Shown: positions 44,270 to 51,195 of the stretch, piece by piece | Numbering within the stretch: the first letter of the stretch is position 1 | Layout: each line of letters starts with the position of its first letter | Assembly: GCA_964244295.1 (NCBI GenBank) | Contig: CAXTIG010000029.1 | Location: 1-64,000 of the forward strand | Reading direction: 5' to 3' | DNA length: 64,000 bases | From: JAJAZB01 sp964244295 | GTDB lineage: Bacteria > Bacteroidota > Bacteroidia > Cytophagales > Spirosomataceae | The notes under the pieces: model-generated | Seen by the model: only the letters and a program-made list of their open reading frames with translations | What the model was told of the DNA's origin: nothing | Databases searched by the model: none | Program-made: the position numbers and the translations under genes

Positions 44270-44661
44270 CAGTTTCACTCAAACGTATTTTAACTCCTTT
44301 AGTGAGCGGGCTAATTCTAATGGGGTTAACTGGGTGCGTTTCTCAACACAAGTGGGAGTTTAGTATGGGAACATCCCAGTTACCCGACGCAGTTAGCATC
44401 CACAACGGCGGAAGCCCTAACGTCGCTATCGTGACGGTAACGGGAGAACTGAGGCATCCAGTCAAATTTTACGTTCACTCCATGTATGGCCAGGAAGATA
44501 GTGTCCGGAGGGGTAATATCGTTCGGGTTACATTGCCAGCAGGCAAAGTAAACTTCTCGAGCAGACAGGACCATTACGGGCATGGACTGACCTTTATCTG
44601 CGTACCGGTGGGTGAGGATTTAACCTACGGTAGGCTACACGTAAAAGCTGAGGTGTATTGA
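44266..44661 (+). CDS. Small hypothetical lipoprotein (131 aa)
   Basis: Starts inside the last codon of the preceding gene (ATGA overlap), so the two are translationally coupled. Signal with lipobox LMGLTGCVSQ (Cys24), then a beta-rich domain of about 105 residues (NVAIVTVTGELRHPVKFYV; GNIVRVTLPAGKVNFSSRQD; GLTFICVPVGEDLTYGRLHV). Not recognised. A small envelope lipoprotein coupled to a larger lipoprotein with a toxin-like C-terminal domain could be an immunity or partner protein; this is speculation from layout only. Confidence 0.7.
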   Translation: MTVSLKRILTPLVSGLILMGLTGCVSQHKWEFSMGTSQLPDAVSIHNGGSPNVAIVTVTGELRHPVKFYVHSMYGQEDSVRRGNIVRVTLPAGKVNFSSRQDHYGHGLTFICVPVGEDLTYGRLHVKAEVY

Positions 44662-44694
44662 TAGCAATTTGGGGAGACGAATTGAATTAGTAGA

Positions 44695-44745
44695 CCAGAA
44701 AAATCAAGTAGCGCAGCAGGGGCTTGCGCTACTTGATTTTTCTGG
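44695..44745. terminator. Terminator hairpin after the lipoprotein pair
   Basis: Arms 44695-44715 and 44725-44745 form a 21-bp perfect stem (CCAGAAAAATCAAGTAGCGC...) with a 9-nt loop; A/T tracts within the stem fit bidirectional termination. It marks the 3' end of the AT-rich segment. Confidence 0.8.
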
Positions 44746-44783
44746 CTAAAACCATTACCGAATCCACTAAGCCAAGCAAGCGC

Positions 44784-45512
44784 ATGAAATCCATCAAAAA
44801 AGTCCTTTACAGCGGTTTGGTCGTCTCTCTGCTGTCCTTCCAGGTAAAGGCTCAAGCTCCTTTCCAGGAAGGGGTGCTTACCTACAAAGCGGACACCATC
44901 AGGCGATTAGCGCCGGAACCGGCGGCCTACATTCCGTCGCGGGTACTCGTGTACAAAAAAGGAGACTTATTACGCCTGGAAATCTGGCGGATCGGTAAAA
45001 ACAACCCCGCTGATGTGCAGAAAGACATCCGCATCCGAAATCGAAAAGGCGTCTATCAATTAATGGAGGTGTCCGATCCTATGATAGCTCCCTTCGCCAA
45101 CACCATGGCGCTTTTCATGTCGTACGACGAGGAAACGCAGGTGAAAGACAAACAGGCCCTGGCGGGCGGGCGAAAAAGCTACCGGCTCGATAAAGTGATT
45201 CAAAAAACCACCTGGCTTGGGTTGCCCGCCGAAAAAGTAGCGCTCAGCGAAGGTCCCATTCCTGAACCGACTGAGGCGATCATCACCAGAGCGATGACCC
45301 TCCCCATCAGTACGTTATTCGATTTCGATCCCCTGGGCGATCTACCCGGTACGCCCTTGCAGTTTACCGTTAGTGAATTAGGCTGGATGACCCGCCTGAC
45401 GGCTACCCAGCTAAAAGCTCAACCGGTACCCGATGCGCTTTTTGAAATCGACCCTAAGCGTAACGTGATGAGCTTAGCGGAAGCGGATAAGGTACTGGAT
45501 GGTTTTAAGTGA
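44784..45512 (+). CDS. Hypothetical secreted protein (242 aa)
   Basis: Signal peptide MKSIKKVLYSGLVVSLLSFQ VKA, then a body beginning FQEGVLTYKADTIR and continuing VLVYKKGDLLRLEIWRIG, a beta-rich pattern like the DUF4412/GLPGLI type of periplasmic proteins, though I cannot assign a family with certainty. No catalytic motif seen. The ATG at 44784 starts at the signal peptide; the frame extends to 44724. Monocistronic between a terminator and a convergent esterase gene. The 126 bases after the stop contain only a weak GC hairpin (45606-45627). Confidence 0.6.
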   Translation: MKSIKKVLYSGLVVSLLSFQVKAQAPFQEGVLTYKADTIRRLAPEPAAYIPSRVLVYKKGDLLRLEIWRIGKNNPADVQKDIRIRNRKGVYQLMEVSDPMIAPFANTMALFMSYDEETQVKDKQALAGGRKSYRLDKVIQKTTWLGLPAEKVALSEGPIPEPTEAIITRAMTLPISTLFDFDPLGDLPGTPLQFTVSELGWMTRLTATQLKAQPVPDALFEIDPKRNVMSLAEADKVLDGFK

Positions 45513-45638
45513 GGGGCTATCAATACGGTTTTAGTGGGGATCCATCCCCGATTGGCACCAGTTACACGTGGGCTTTGGTGGGGGGAAACATAAATTCAGG
45601 GTAGAGGCGGTACCGCGCGGCACCGCCCCTGCCTTAGT

Positions 45639-46787
45639 CTACCGAAACAACATCGGCGTAAACTCGTTGAGGTACTGCCGCCAGTTGACCCAGGTGTGAC
45701 CCCCGGCGGTTTCTTTGTACTGGTATTTGATGCCGCTTTTATCGAGCAAGGCCAGCGTTTTTTTGTTGGCTTCCATCACGAAATCGTCCTTGCCGATGGC
45801 GACCCAGAACAGCTTTTTGTCTTTGTTGAAATTGGGGTTTCCCAACGCCTTGGCGTAGCGGGCCGGGGCCTCGTCGATGCTTTGCCCGAAAAAGCCGGAG
45901 CTGAACACGCCCACGTAGTTGAACAACTCCGGGCGCGTCAGGGTCACGTCGAGGGTTTGGAAGCCGCCCATCGACAGCCCGGCAATGGCCCGGTTCTCAC
46001 GGTTGCTGAGCACCCGGTAATTCTTCTCGACGTAGGGCATTATTTCTTTCAGCAGTTCGTCGGCAAACAAGGCCCGCATCCGCGTCAGGTCCTGGGCGGG
46101 ATTCCCCCCGCCGGGAGCCGGTGGCATGCTGCCGTTGGGCATCACCACCACCATGGGTTTTGCCTTACCCGCCGCCAGCAAATTGTCGAGAATAAACCCG
46201 GCCCGACCGATGCTGCTCCAGCCCGAATCTTCGTCGCCCCCGCCGTGCAGGAGGTAAAACACGGGGTAGTTCGTGCTGCCTTTGTCGTAACCCGGCGGGG
46301 TGTACACGTGCATCCGCCGCATCATTCCGAGCGTACCCGATGAGTACCAAACCTGCCGCATTTCGCCGTGCGGTACCGAGCGGTTGTCTTCAAACGCGGT
46401 TTCGGCACCGGGCACGACCATCACGTTTTCCAGGCTGGCGATGCCCTGCTTGATGATCGGATTTTTCGGGTCGGCCGTACGGACGCCGTCCACCATCAGG
46501 GTGTAGGTGTAGTAATCCGGTTGGAGCGGGCCGAACAAGGCCGACCATACGCCATTCGCGTCCTTCGTTAGTTTTTCGGGCTGCTGGCCCGACCTGAAAT
46601 CGCCGGATACCGTCACCTCGCTCGCTTTGGGCGCGTAAATCCGAATCGCCACCCGATTATCGGGCAGCACCTGGGGCGACTTAAGGGTGTCGTTGGGCGT
46701 GGGTTGCCGCTGGGGCGTTTGAGCGAACGCCGCGCCGCTGCCAATCAGCAACACCAGGATTGTACACAGCAGAAGGGACTTTTTCAT
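45639..46787 (-). CDS. Secreted esterase (CE1/esterase D-like fold) with N-terminal CBM48/E-set domain
   Basis: 382-aa secreted hydrolase. Signal peptide to about residue 22, an E-set/CBM48-like domain (about 45-125: VAIRIYAPKASEVTVSGDF), then the alpha/beta-hydrolase esterase: oxyanion loop FYLLHGGGDEDSGW, nucleophile Ser272 in AGLSMGGFQ, acid in GKDDF (Asp334/335), His364 in AGGHTW. This layout is that of feruloyl/acetyl xylan esterase-like enzymes that deacylate plant polysaccharides. An alpha/beta hydrolase gene lies upstream on the same strand, 42 bp away. Confidence 0.9.
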   Translation of the reverse strand: MKKSLLLCTILVLLIGSGAAFAQTPQRQPTPNDTLKSPQVLPDNRVAIRIYAPKASEVTVSGDFRSGQQPEKLTKDANGVWSALFGPLQPDYYTYTLMVDGVRTADPKNPIIKQGIASLENVMVVPGAETAFEDNRSVPHGEMRQVWYSSGTLGMMRRMHVYTPPGYDKGSTNYPVFYLLHGGGDEDSGWSSIGRAGFILDNLLAAGKAKPMVVVMPNGSMPPAPGGGNPAQDLTRMRALFADELLKEIMPYVEKNYRVLSNRENRAIAGLSMGGFQTLDVTLTRPELFNYVGVFSSGFFGQSIDEAPARYAKALGNPNFNKDKKLFWVAIGKDDFVMEANKKTLALLDKSGIKYQYKETAGGHTWVNWRQYLNEFTPMLFR

Positions 46788-46829
46788 AGGGTTTGTTAGA
46801 GAAAAAAGGGGGGAGTTTTCGGCGTGGGG

Positions 46830-47729
46830 TCATTTCACCACTTTCTTTAACAAGCCCTGGGCGTCGAGCCAATCCCCAAACAGGCTGATCCAGCGGTCAG
46901 AGGGCAGGTTTTGCGTCCGCATCCCGAAGCCGTGGCCACCGCTGGCGTACAAATGCAACTCGGCGGGCTTCTGGGCCGCGACCCAGTCGGTGTAGAGTTG
47001 TACGCTGTGCGGAGCCAAGCCGAGTTGATCGTCGGTGGCGGCGAGGATAAACGCCGGGGGCGCGTCGGCGGGCACGTTGCCCTTGCCGGGCGTCCATTCG
47101 TATTGCAGGTAAATCGGCGCGACGAAATCGGGCCGGGTTGCGGGCGTGTAGTTGAGGGCCACCGCGCCGGTCACGGTGCCGCCCGCCGAGAAGCCCATGA
47201 TGCCGATGCGCTTCGGGTCGATGCCGTACTCGCCAGCGTGTTGGCGCACGTAGCCCATCGCCTTCAGTCCGTCGGCCTGGGCCAGGGTGATGACGGCCTT
47301 CACGGCGGTCTCGCGCTGCTGCGGGTTCTCCCGACTGGCCATCATTTCCTGCGTCGGGTCGGTGGTTTTACTTTCCACCAACCGGTATTTCAACACGAAA
47401 CAGGTAACGCCTTTGGCCGTCAGCCAGCGGGCCACGTCGAAGCCTTCGCTGTCGATCGAAAGGGCCTGGAAACCACCGCCGGGGCAAATCACCACCGCCG
47501 TGCCGTTGGCCGTGCCTGAGGCGGGCGCGAACACGGTCAGCGTCGGGTCGGTCACGTTGTACACGATGCGGGTTTTCCAGAGGTTGTCATTGTTCTCGGC
47601 CTCTTTCTGTTTCCAGGATTCCGAGCCGGGAACCGGGCCGTCGTAGAGGCGGATGACTTTGGTTTGGGAAATCGCCGGGAGGCTGGCCGTCAGGCCGAGG
47701 CCGAAAACGAGGAGGAGTTTGGGTGACAT
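46830..47729 (-). CDS. Secreted alpha/beta hydrolase (BD-FAE/acetyl esterase-like)
   Basis: 299-aa secreted hydrolase. The signal ends near SLPAISQ. HGGG-type loop is VVICPGGGFQALSI, nucleophile Ser181 in GIMGFSAGGTVTG, acid in AATDDQLG, histidine in YASGGHGFGMR. Such enzymes remove acyl groups from hemicellulose, which fits the esterase that follows in the same direction. The pair may be one transcript. Confidence 0.9.
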   Translation of the reverse strand: MSPKLLLVFGLGLTASLPAISQTKVIRLYDGPVPGSESWKQKEAENNDNLWKTRIVYNVTDPTLTVFAPASGTANGTAVVICPGGGFQALSIDSEGFDVARWLTAKGVTCFVLKYRLVESKTTDPTQEMMASRENPQQRETAVKAVITLAQADGLKAMGYVRQHAGEYGIDPKRIGIMGFSAGGTVTGAVALNYTPATRPDFVAPIYLQYEWTPGKGNVPADAPPAFILAATDDQLGLAPHSVQLYTDWVAAQKPAELHLYASGGHGFGMRTQNLPSDRWISLFGDWLDAQGLLKKVVK

Positions 47730-47773
47730 GGGCAGGTGAAGAGGAGGTGAAAAATGAGTGGTTCAGACGGGTT

Positions 47774-47957
47774 GGGTGTAAGACAACTTTATTAGCCCCT
47801 GATTTTAATCAGGGGAAAACATAGACGAGGAGATAAAATTGACAACCGTTTCAACGGTTTACTGGCCGGTAAACCGTTGAAACGGTTCCTTCCAAGCCCC
47901 GCTTGGCCCCTTTTCCCACCACTAAAGTGGTGGGCTGATAAACCTGTCTTACACCCA
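47774..47957. mobile_element. MITE-like palindromic element (184 bp)
   Basis: Bounded by 13-bp perfect inverted repeats TGGGTGTAAGACA (47774-47786) / TGTCTTACACCCA (47945-47957), continued inwards by TTTATTAGCCC / GGGCTGATAAA with one mismatch. Inside are three hairpins: GCCCCTGATTTTAATCAGGGG type, AACCGTTTCAACGGTTT with its complement, and CCCACCACTAAAGTGGTGGG. No ORF. It sits between two same-strand hydrolase genes. Confidence 0.7.
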
Positions 47958-47975
47958 GCGGGTTTTACGCTGAAC

Positions 47976-48734
47976 TTACTTTTGGTCGAGCAACCTGACC
48001 AATTCTTCCGGCTTCGACCATTGCGGGTTGTGGTCGGTTTGGTCCATCTGGCGGAAGGTGAAGTTGCGTTCTTTCGCACGGGTAGCGTACTTGGCGAAGC
48101 CGTCCTGTTCCGGGGTTTTGCCGGGATCCACGGTCAGAATGTACGTGGCGGGCAACTGCCGGGCGGTCGCGTTTTTGAGCGAAATGGGTTCGGTGAAGGT
48201 CTTCAGCGGTTGGGGCACGTCCTTCGGCGGGGCCTGGTCGGCTTTGGCCCAAGGCGGTACGATAAACCCGTTTTTCTCCATTTTCATAATTCCTTCCCCT
48301 GCCACTCCCTGCGCCGAAGACACGCTTTCGCCGTCGTTGGGCACGAACGCGTCGAGGTATACCAGCCGCCGGATGCGGTCGGGCACGCGGTCGGCCACGC
48401 CGGTGATGACCATGCCGCCGTAGCTGTGGCCCACCAGCACGATGTCGCGCAGGTTTTCAAATAAAATGGTGTTGACCACGTCGTCGATGTGCGTGCTCAG
48501 GCCCACCTCGGGCGTGGCCAGGTGAACGCGCTCGCCCTGCCCGGTGAGCGAGGGCCGGTACACGAGCGCCCCCCGCGCCGTGAGCAATGAATCCACTTTT
48601 TTAAACGCCCAACTGCCGCCCCAGGCCCCGTGAACGATGACGTAGGTGGTTTGGCCCGCCGGTCGGGTCGGCTGGGCCAGCGCCGGAGCCAGACTCAGCG
48701 CCAGGGCGAAAAAAAGGAAGAGGTTCGTTTTCAT
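47976..48734 (-). CDS. Secreted alpha/beta-fold hydrolase
   Basis: 252-aa protein with signal peptide (LFLFFALALSLAPALAQ). The hydrolase core shows YVIVHGAWGGSWAFKKVD, nucleophile Ser104 in VLVGHSYGGMVI, a lid region with proline-rich VPPWAKADQAPPKDV, and a late histidine in MDQTDHNPQWSKPEE. It is close to the MhpC/salicylate-esterase-like group of small hydrolases; substrate unknown. The ATG at 48734 is chosen at the signal peptide. Divergent from a Nudix-type regulator 70 bp away, with operator-like repeats between, so it is probably that regulator's target. Confidence 0.88.
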   Translation of the reverse strand: MKTNLFLFFALALSLAPALAQPTRPAGQTTYVIVHGAWGGSWAFKKVDSLLTARGALVYRPSLTGQGERVHLATPEVGLSTHIDDVVNTILFENLRDIVLVGHSYGGMVITGVADRVPDRIRRLVYLDAFVPNDGESVSSAQGVAGEGIMKMEKNGFIVPPWAKADQAPPKDVPQPLKTFTEPISLKNATARQLPATYILTVDPGKTPEQDGFAKYATRAKERNFTFRQMDQTDHNPQWSKPEELVRLLDQK

Positions 48735-48736
48735 TT

Positions 48737-48749
48737 TGTATTTTTGACA
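48737..48749. promoter_or_regulatory. Operator-like half-matched repeat TGTA-N5-GACA
   Basis: TGTATTTTTGACA, one mismatch from the perfect TGTA-N5-TACA site 38 bases away. It begins three bases upstream of the hydrolase start codon. Confidence 0.4.
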
Positions 48750-48774
48750 CAATGATACCCGGTTGGTTTTAATT

Positions 48775-48787
48775 TGTAAAAAATACA
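48775..48787. promoter_or_regulatory. Operator-like inverted repeat TGTA-N5-TACA
   Basis: TGTAAAAAATACA, a perfect palindrome apart from its A5 centre, in the 69-bp divergent region between the hydrolase and the Nudix-type regulator. Candidate binding site for that regulator. Confidence 0.5.
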
Positions 48788-48803
48788 CATTGATTTTTTT
48801 GCC

Positions 48804-49568
48804 ATGCTCACCAGAATCGAGATGGAGGCGCATTTCCGGGAAGCCGCTGCGCACTGCTTACCGGGCCTTTCGCTGGATTGCGTCGTCTTCGGGTTTCACG
48901 ATACCCAATTGAAAGTGCTGTTGCTGCGCTGGAAAGGAACGGACGAGTGGAGTTTGCCGGGGGGATTTGTCCTGAAAACCGAGTCGCTCGACGCGGCGGC
49001 GCAGCGGGTGCTGACCGAGCGAACCGGCCTGGATTCGATTTTTCTGCACCAATTCCACGTCTTTGGCGATGCCCTCCGCTACGACGAGCAGCGAAACTGG
49101 CAGCGGATGGGCCTGGTCATGCAACCCGACGGCACCTGGCCCGACCGGACGGTATCGGTGGGGTATTTTGCGTTGGTGGATTTTGCCCAGGTCACGCCCA
49201 GCCCGGATGTGCTCACCGACGAGTGCCGGTGGTGGGAAATCGCCAACGTACCCGACCTGCTTTTCGACCATACCCACATCGTGGCGGTTGCCCTGAACAC
49301 CCTCCGTACCCAACTGGCCTGGCAACCCGTAGGCCATACCCTGCTGCCCGAAAAATTTACGATGCCGGACTTGCAGCGACTCTACGAAACCATCCTGGGC
49401 CGGAAGCTGGACACCCGGAATTTTGCCAAAAAAATAAGCTCGCTCGGCGTCGTCGAACGGTTGGAGGAGCGCCGGACGGGCGGGGCCTTCAAATCCCCTT
49501 ACCTCTACCGCTTCGACCAGGAACGCTACGCGCAGGCGCTGCGGGAGGGGAGCCTGGGGTTGGGTTGA
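48804..49568 (+). CDS. Nudix-domain transcriptional regulator (NrtR-like)
   Basis: 254-aa protein: Nudix domain (about 20-150) with SLDCVVFGFHDTQLKVLLLR and a Nudix box of which the catalytic REXXEE part is altered (GGFVLKTESLDAAAQRVLTE RTGL), then a C-terminal winged helix (about 175-245: FTMPDLQRLYETILGRKLDT; NFAKKISSLGVVERL). Loss of the catalytic glutamates with a fused DNA-binding domain is the mark of NrtR/AraR-type sensors, which bind a nucleotide or sugar derivative as effector. It probably represses the divergent hydrolase and itself. The stop codon lies in the arm of a palindrome. Confidence 0.87.
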   Translation: MLTRIEMEAHFREAAAHCLPGLSLDCVVFGFHDTQLKVLLLRWKGTDEWSLPGGFVLKTESLDAAAQRVLTERTGLDSIFLHQFHVFGDALRYDEQRNWQRMGLVMQPDGTWPDRTVSVGYFALVDFAQVTPSPDVLTDECRWWEIANVPDLLFDHTHIVAVALNTLRTQLAWQPVGHTLLPEKFTMPDLQRLYETILGRKLDTRNFAKKISSLGVVERLEERRTGGAFKSPYLYRFDQERYAQALREGSLGLG

Positions 49569-49650
49569 GTGAGAAGGAAGCGGTGAGAGGTGAGATGAAA
49601 AATGCATTTCAAACCTCTCACTTCTCACCACTTACTTCTCACTCAACCCA
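49563..49650. repeat. Low-complexity palindrome carrying two stop codons
   Basis: The left arm GGGTTGAGTGAGAAGGAAG... (49563-49598) and right arm (49615-49650) pair with about three mismatches; the loop contains AAATGCATTTCAA as in the hairpin at 36055. The TGA codons of both convergent genes (49566-49568 and 49643-49645) fall in the same GGGTTGAGTGAG segment, once per strand. Confidence 0.85.
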
Positions 49651-50617
49651 GCAGCTTCGTCAAATTCTGATAACTCGTCTGGATGCTTTCGATGCCGGGG
49701 GCCATGTCCTGCTCGACGAAGAGGTACTTCAGGCCCGCCGTTTGGGCGGCGGCGAAGATGCGTTTGAAATCCACCACGCCGTTGCCGACTTCGGTAATGG
49801 TTTTCAAATCGGCTTTGATGTCTTTGATATGCCAGAGCGGGAAACGGCCCGGCTGGCCTTTGAACAATTCGACCGGGTCTTTGCCCGCTTTGACGGCCCA
49901 GGCCAGGTCGAGTTCCATTTTCACCAGATCCTTGTCGGTTTGCGAAAGAATCAGGTCGTAGGGCGTTTTGCCAGACGTGGCACCGCCGCCCTCGACGGCC
50001 TCAAACTCCGTGGCGTGGTTGTGGTAGGCGAACCCGATGCCCGCTTTTTTGGCGGCTTCGCCGGTTTTCTGAAACACCTCGATGGATTTCTGAATCTCGT
50101 CCAGCGTCGCCACGGGCGTACTGGCGCAAACCAAGTAACTCAGCCCGCCTTCCCCGGCTTCGTCCACCAGTTGCTGGTAGTTGTCGCGGAGGTTGAGCAT
50201 GGGCGGCATTTTGGAAAAATCCATCGGCGGGCGCTGAACACCGCCGGGCGGCGGACTACCCGCCGGAGCGTCGGCGGCGGGGCGGGGGGTGCGGGGGCGG
50301 AAGGGTGCCCCGCCCGCGTGGTGAGCGCGCCAGGTCATGCCCAGGTCGCCGACCAGTTTTTTAAACTCTTTCGCCGTGTAGCCGTAGTACCCGCCTTTGG
50401 TGCTGAAAGCCGATTCGACTTCGTTGTAGCCCACGCTGGCCACTTTTTCGAGCGTGCCTTTGGGGTCTTCGTTCATTTGCCGGAACAGCGTAAACAACTG
50501 AATGCCGATGGCCCGGCCCGTGGGAACGGAAGGAACGGCCTCCGCCCAGGGCGGCAGGAGTAATCCCCCGACGGTTAGGGCACCGGAGGTTTTGAGGAAG
50601 GTTCTGCGGTTAACCAT
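49643..50617 (-). CDS. Tat-exported sugar phosphate isomerase/epimerase-like TIM-barrel protein
   Basis: 324-aa protein with a Tat signal (MVNRRTFLKTSGALTVGGLL) and a xylose-isomerase-like TIM barrel: IGIQLFTLFRQMNEDPKGTL, VASVGYNEVES, an inserted Pro-rich loop (about 105-130), FAYHNHATEFEAV, MELDLAWAVKAGKDP, LWHIKDIKAD and LFVEQDM, which supply the usual Glu/His/Asp metal ligands. Periplasmic members of this family in Bacteroidota are thought to act on 3-keto sugars, matching the predicted GMC sugar dehydrogenases of this window. A similar gene lies at 59765. Confidence 0.88.
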   Translation of the reverse strand: MVNRRTFLKTSGALTVGGLLLPPWAEAVPSVPTGRAIGIQLFTLFRQMNEDPKGTLEKVASVGYNEVESAFSTKGGYYGYTAKEFKKLVGDLGMTWRAHHAGGAPFRPRTPRPAADAPAGSPPPGGVQRPPMDFSKMPPMLNLRDNYQQLVDEAGEGGLSYLVCASTPVATLDEIQKSIEVFQKTGEAAKKAGIGFAYHNHATEFEAVEGGGATSGKTPYDLILSQTDKDLVKMELDLAWAVKAGKDPVELFKGQPGRFPLWHIKDIKADLKTITEVGNGVVDFKRIFAAAQTAGLKYLFVEQDMAPGIESIQTSYQNLTKLLG

Positions 50618-50654
50618 GAAAAACGTAGGATTAGGTGAAAACGAACGTAAAGAA

Positions 50655-50687
50655 AACTTCCCGGAAGTTCAAAACTTCCGGGAAGTT
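50655..50687. repeat. Paired 15-bp hairpin, copy 1
   Basis: AACTTCCCGGAAGTT (50655-50669), 3-nt loop, AACTTCCGGGAAGTT (50673-50687). The same hairpin recurs at 59210-59242 with a different loop. Here it lies just downstream of the small secreted protein's stop. Confidence 0.85.
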
Positions 50688-50700
50688 GAAGGGCCGTGAA

Positions 50701-51057
50701 TCAGGCTTCGATGGCCACTACTTTCTCAGCGGGCTTGGTGGCGACTACGATGGTTTTGGTCACCGTGGTTTTTCCCGAAGAAATCACCAATTGGTAGGTG
50801 CCTTCGCCCAGTTGCGAAACGTCGAAGTTTTGGCGGAAGGGCGTTTCTTCGAGATTCACGCGGGTGAAGTACAACGCGTTCCCGGCGGCATCGCGCAGGG
50901 AGACCGACGCTTTGGCATCTTCCTGGGCCAGGAACAGGTGTATTTTTTTAGTGGGCAACACCGACACGTGGGCGTCGAGGGTGGGGTCGGTGGCGGGGGT
51001 GGCAAACGAGGCGGCGCTCATTCCGAGGGCCAGCATCAGGGTGAAGACTTTTTTCAT
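50701..51057 (-). CDS. Small secreted DUF3244-like protein (118 aa)
   Basis: Signal peptide MKKVFTLMLALGMSAASFAT, then one beta-sandwich domain: DAHVSVLPTKKIHLFLAQED, KASVSLRDAAGNALYFTRVN, FRQNFDVSQLGEGTYQLVIS. This is the pattern of a T9SS-type/DUF3244 small domain without other modules; whether it is exported beyond the periplasm is unclear. The ATG at 51057 starts at the signal. The upstream motif ACCTTTGTGACGTTC is shared with the receptor gene at 39142. Confidence 0.75.
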   Translation of the reverse strand: MKKVFTLMLALGMSAASFATPATDPTLDAHVSVLPTKKIHLFLAQEDAKASVSLRDAAGNALYFTRVNLEETPFRQNFDVSQLGEGTYQLVISSGKTTVTKTIVVATKPAEKVVAIEA

Positions 51058-51083
51058 GACGTTTTTCTTTGTTTTTTCTGTTA

Positions 51084-51098
51084 GAACGTCACAAAGGT
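51084..51098 (-). promoter_or_regulatory. Shared upstream motif (ACCTTTGTGACGTTC), copy 2
   Basis: Fifteen bases identical to those upstream of the receptor gene starting at 41733, here 26 bases before the start codon. With the preceding bases it reads AACCTTTG, one mismatch to TAnnTTTG, so it may be the -7 element plus start region. Confidence 0.45.
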
Positions 51099-51195
51099 TG
51101 GGGCCAGAATTCATCCCTGAAATTCAATCTTCCCGAATGCCGGATTTGGATGCCTGAATCCTGATTTTCAAGGATTAAGTGCCGGAAAATTAACC

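Noticed and set aside
48878..50563. 561-codon plus-strand frame
   Set aside because: Runs across the Nudix gene in another frame and antisense through the TIM-barrel gene, with an intergenic hairpin in the middle; not a protein.
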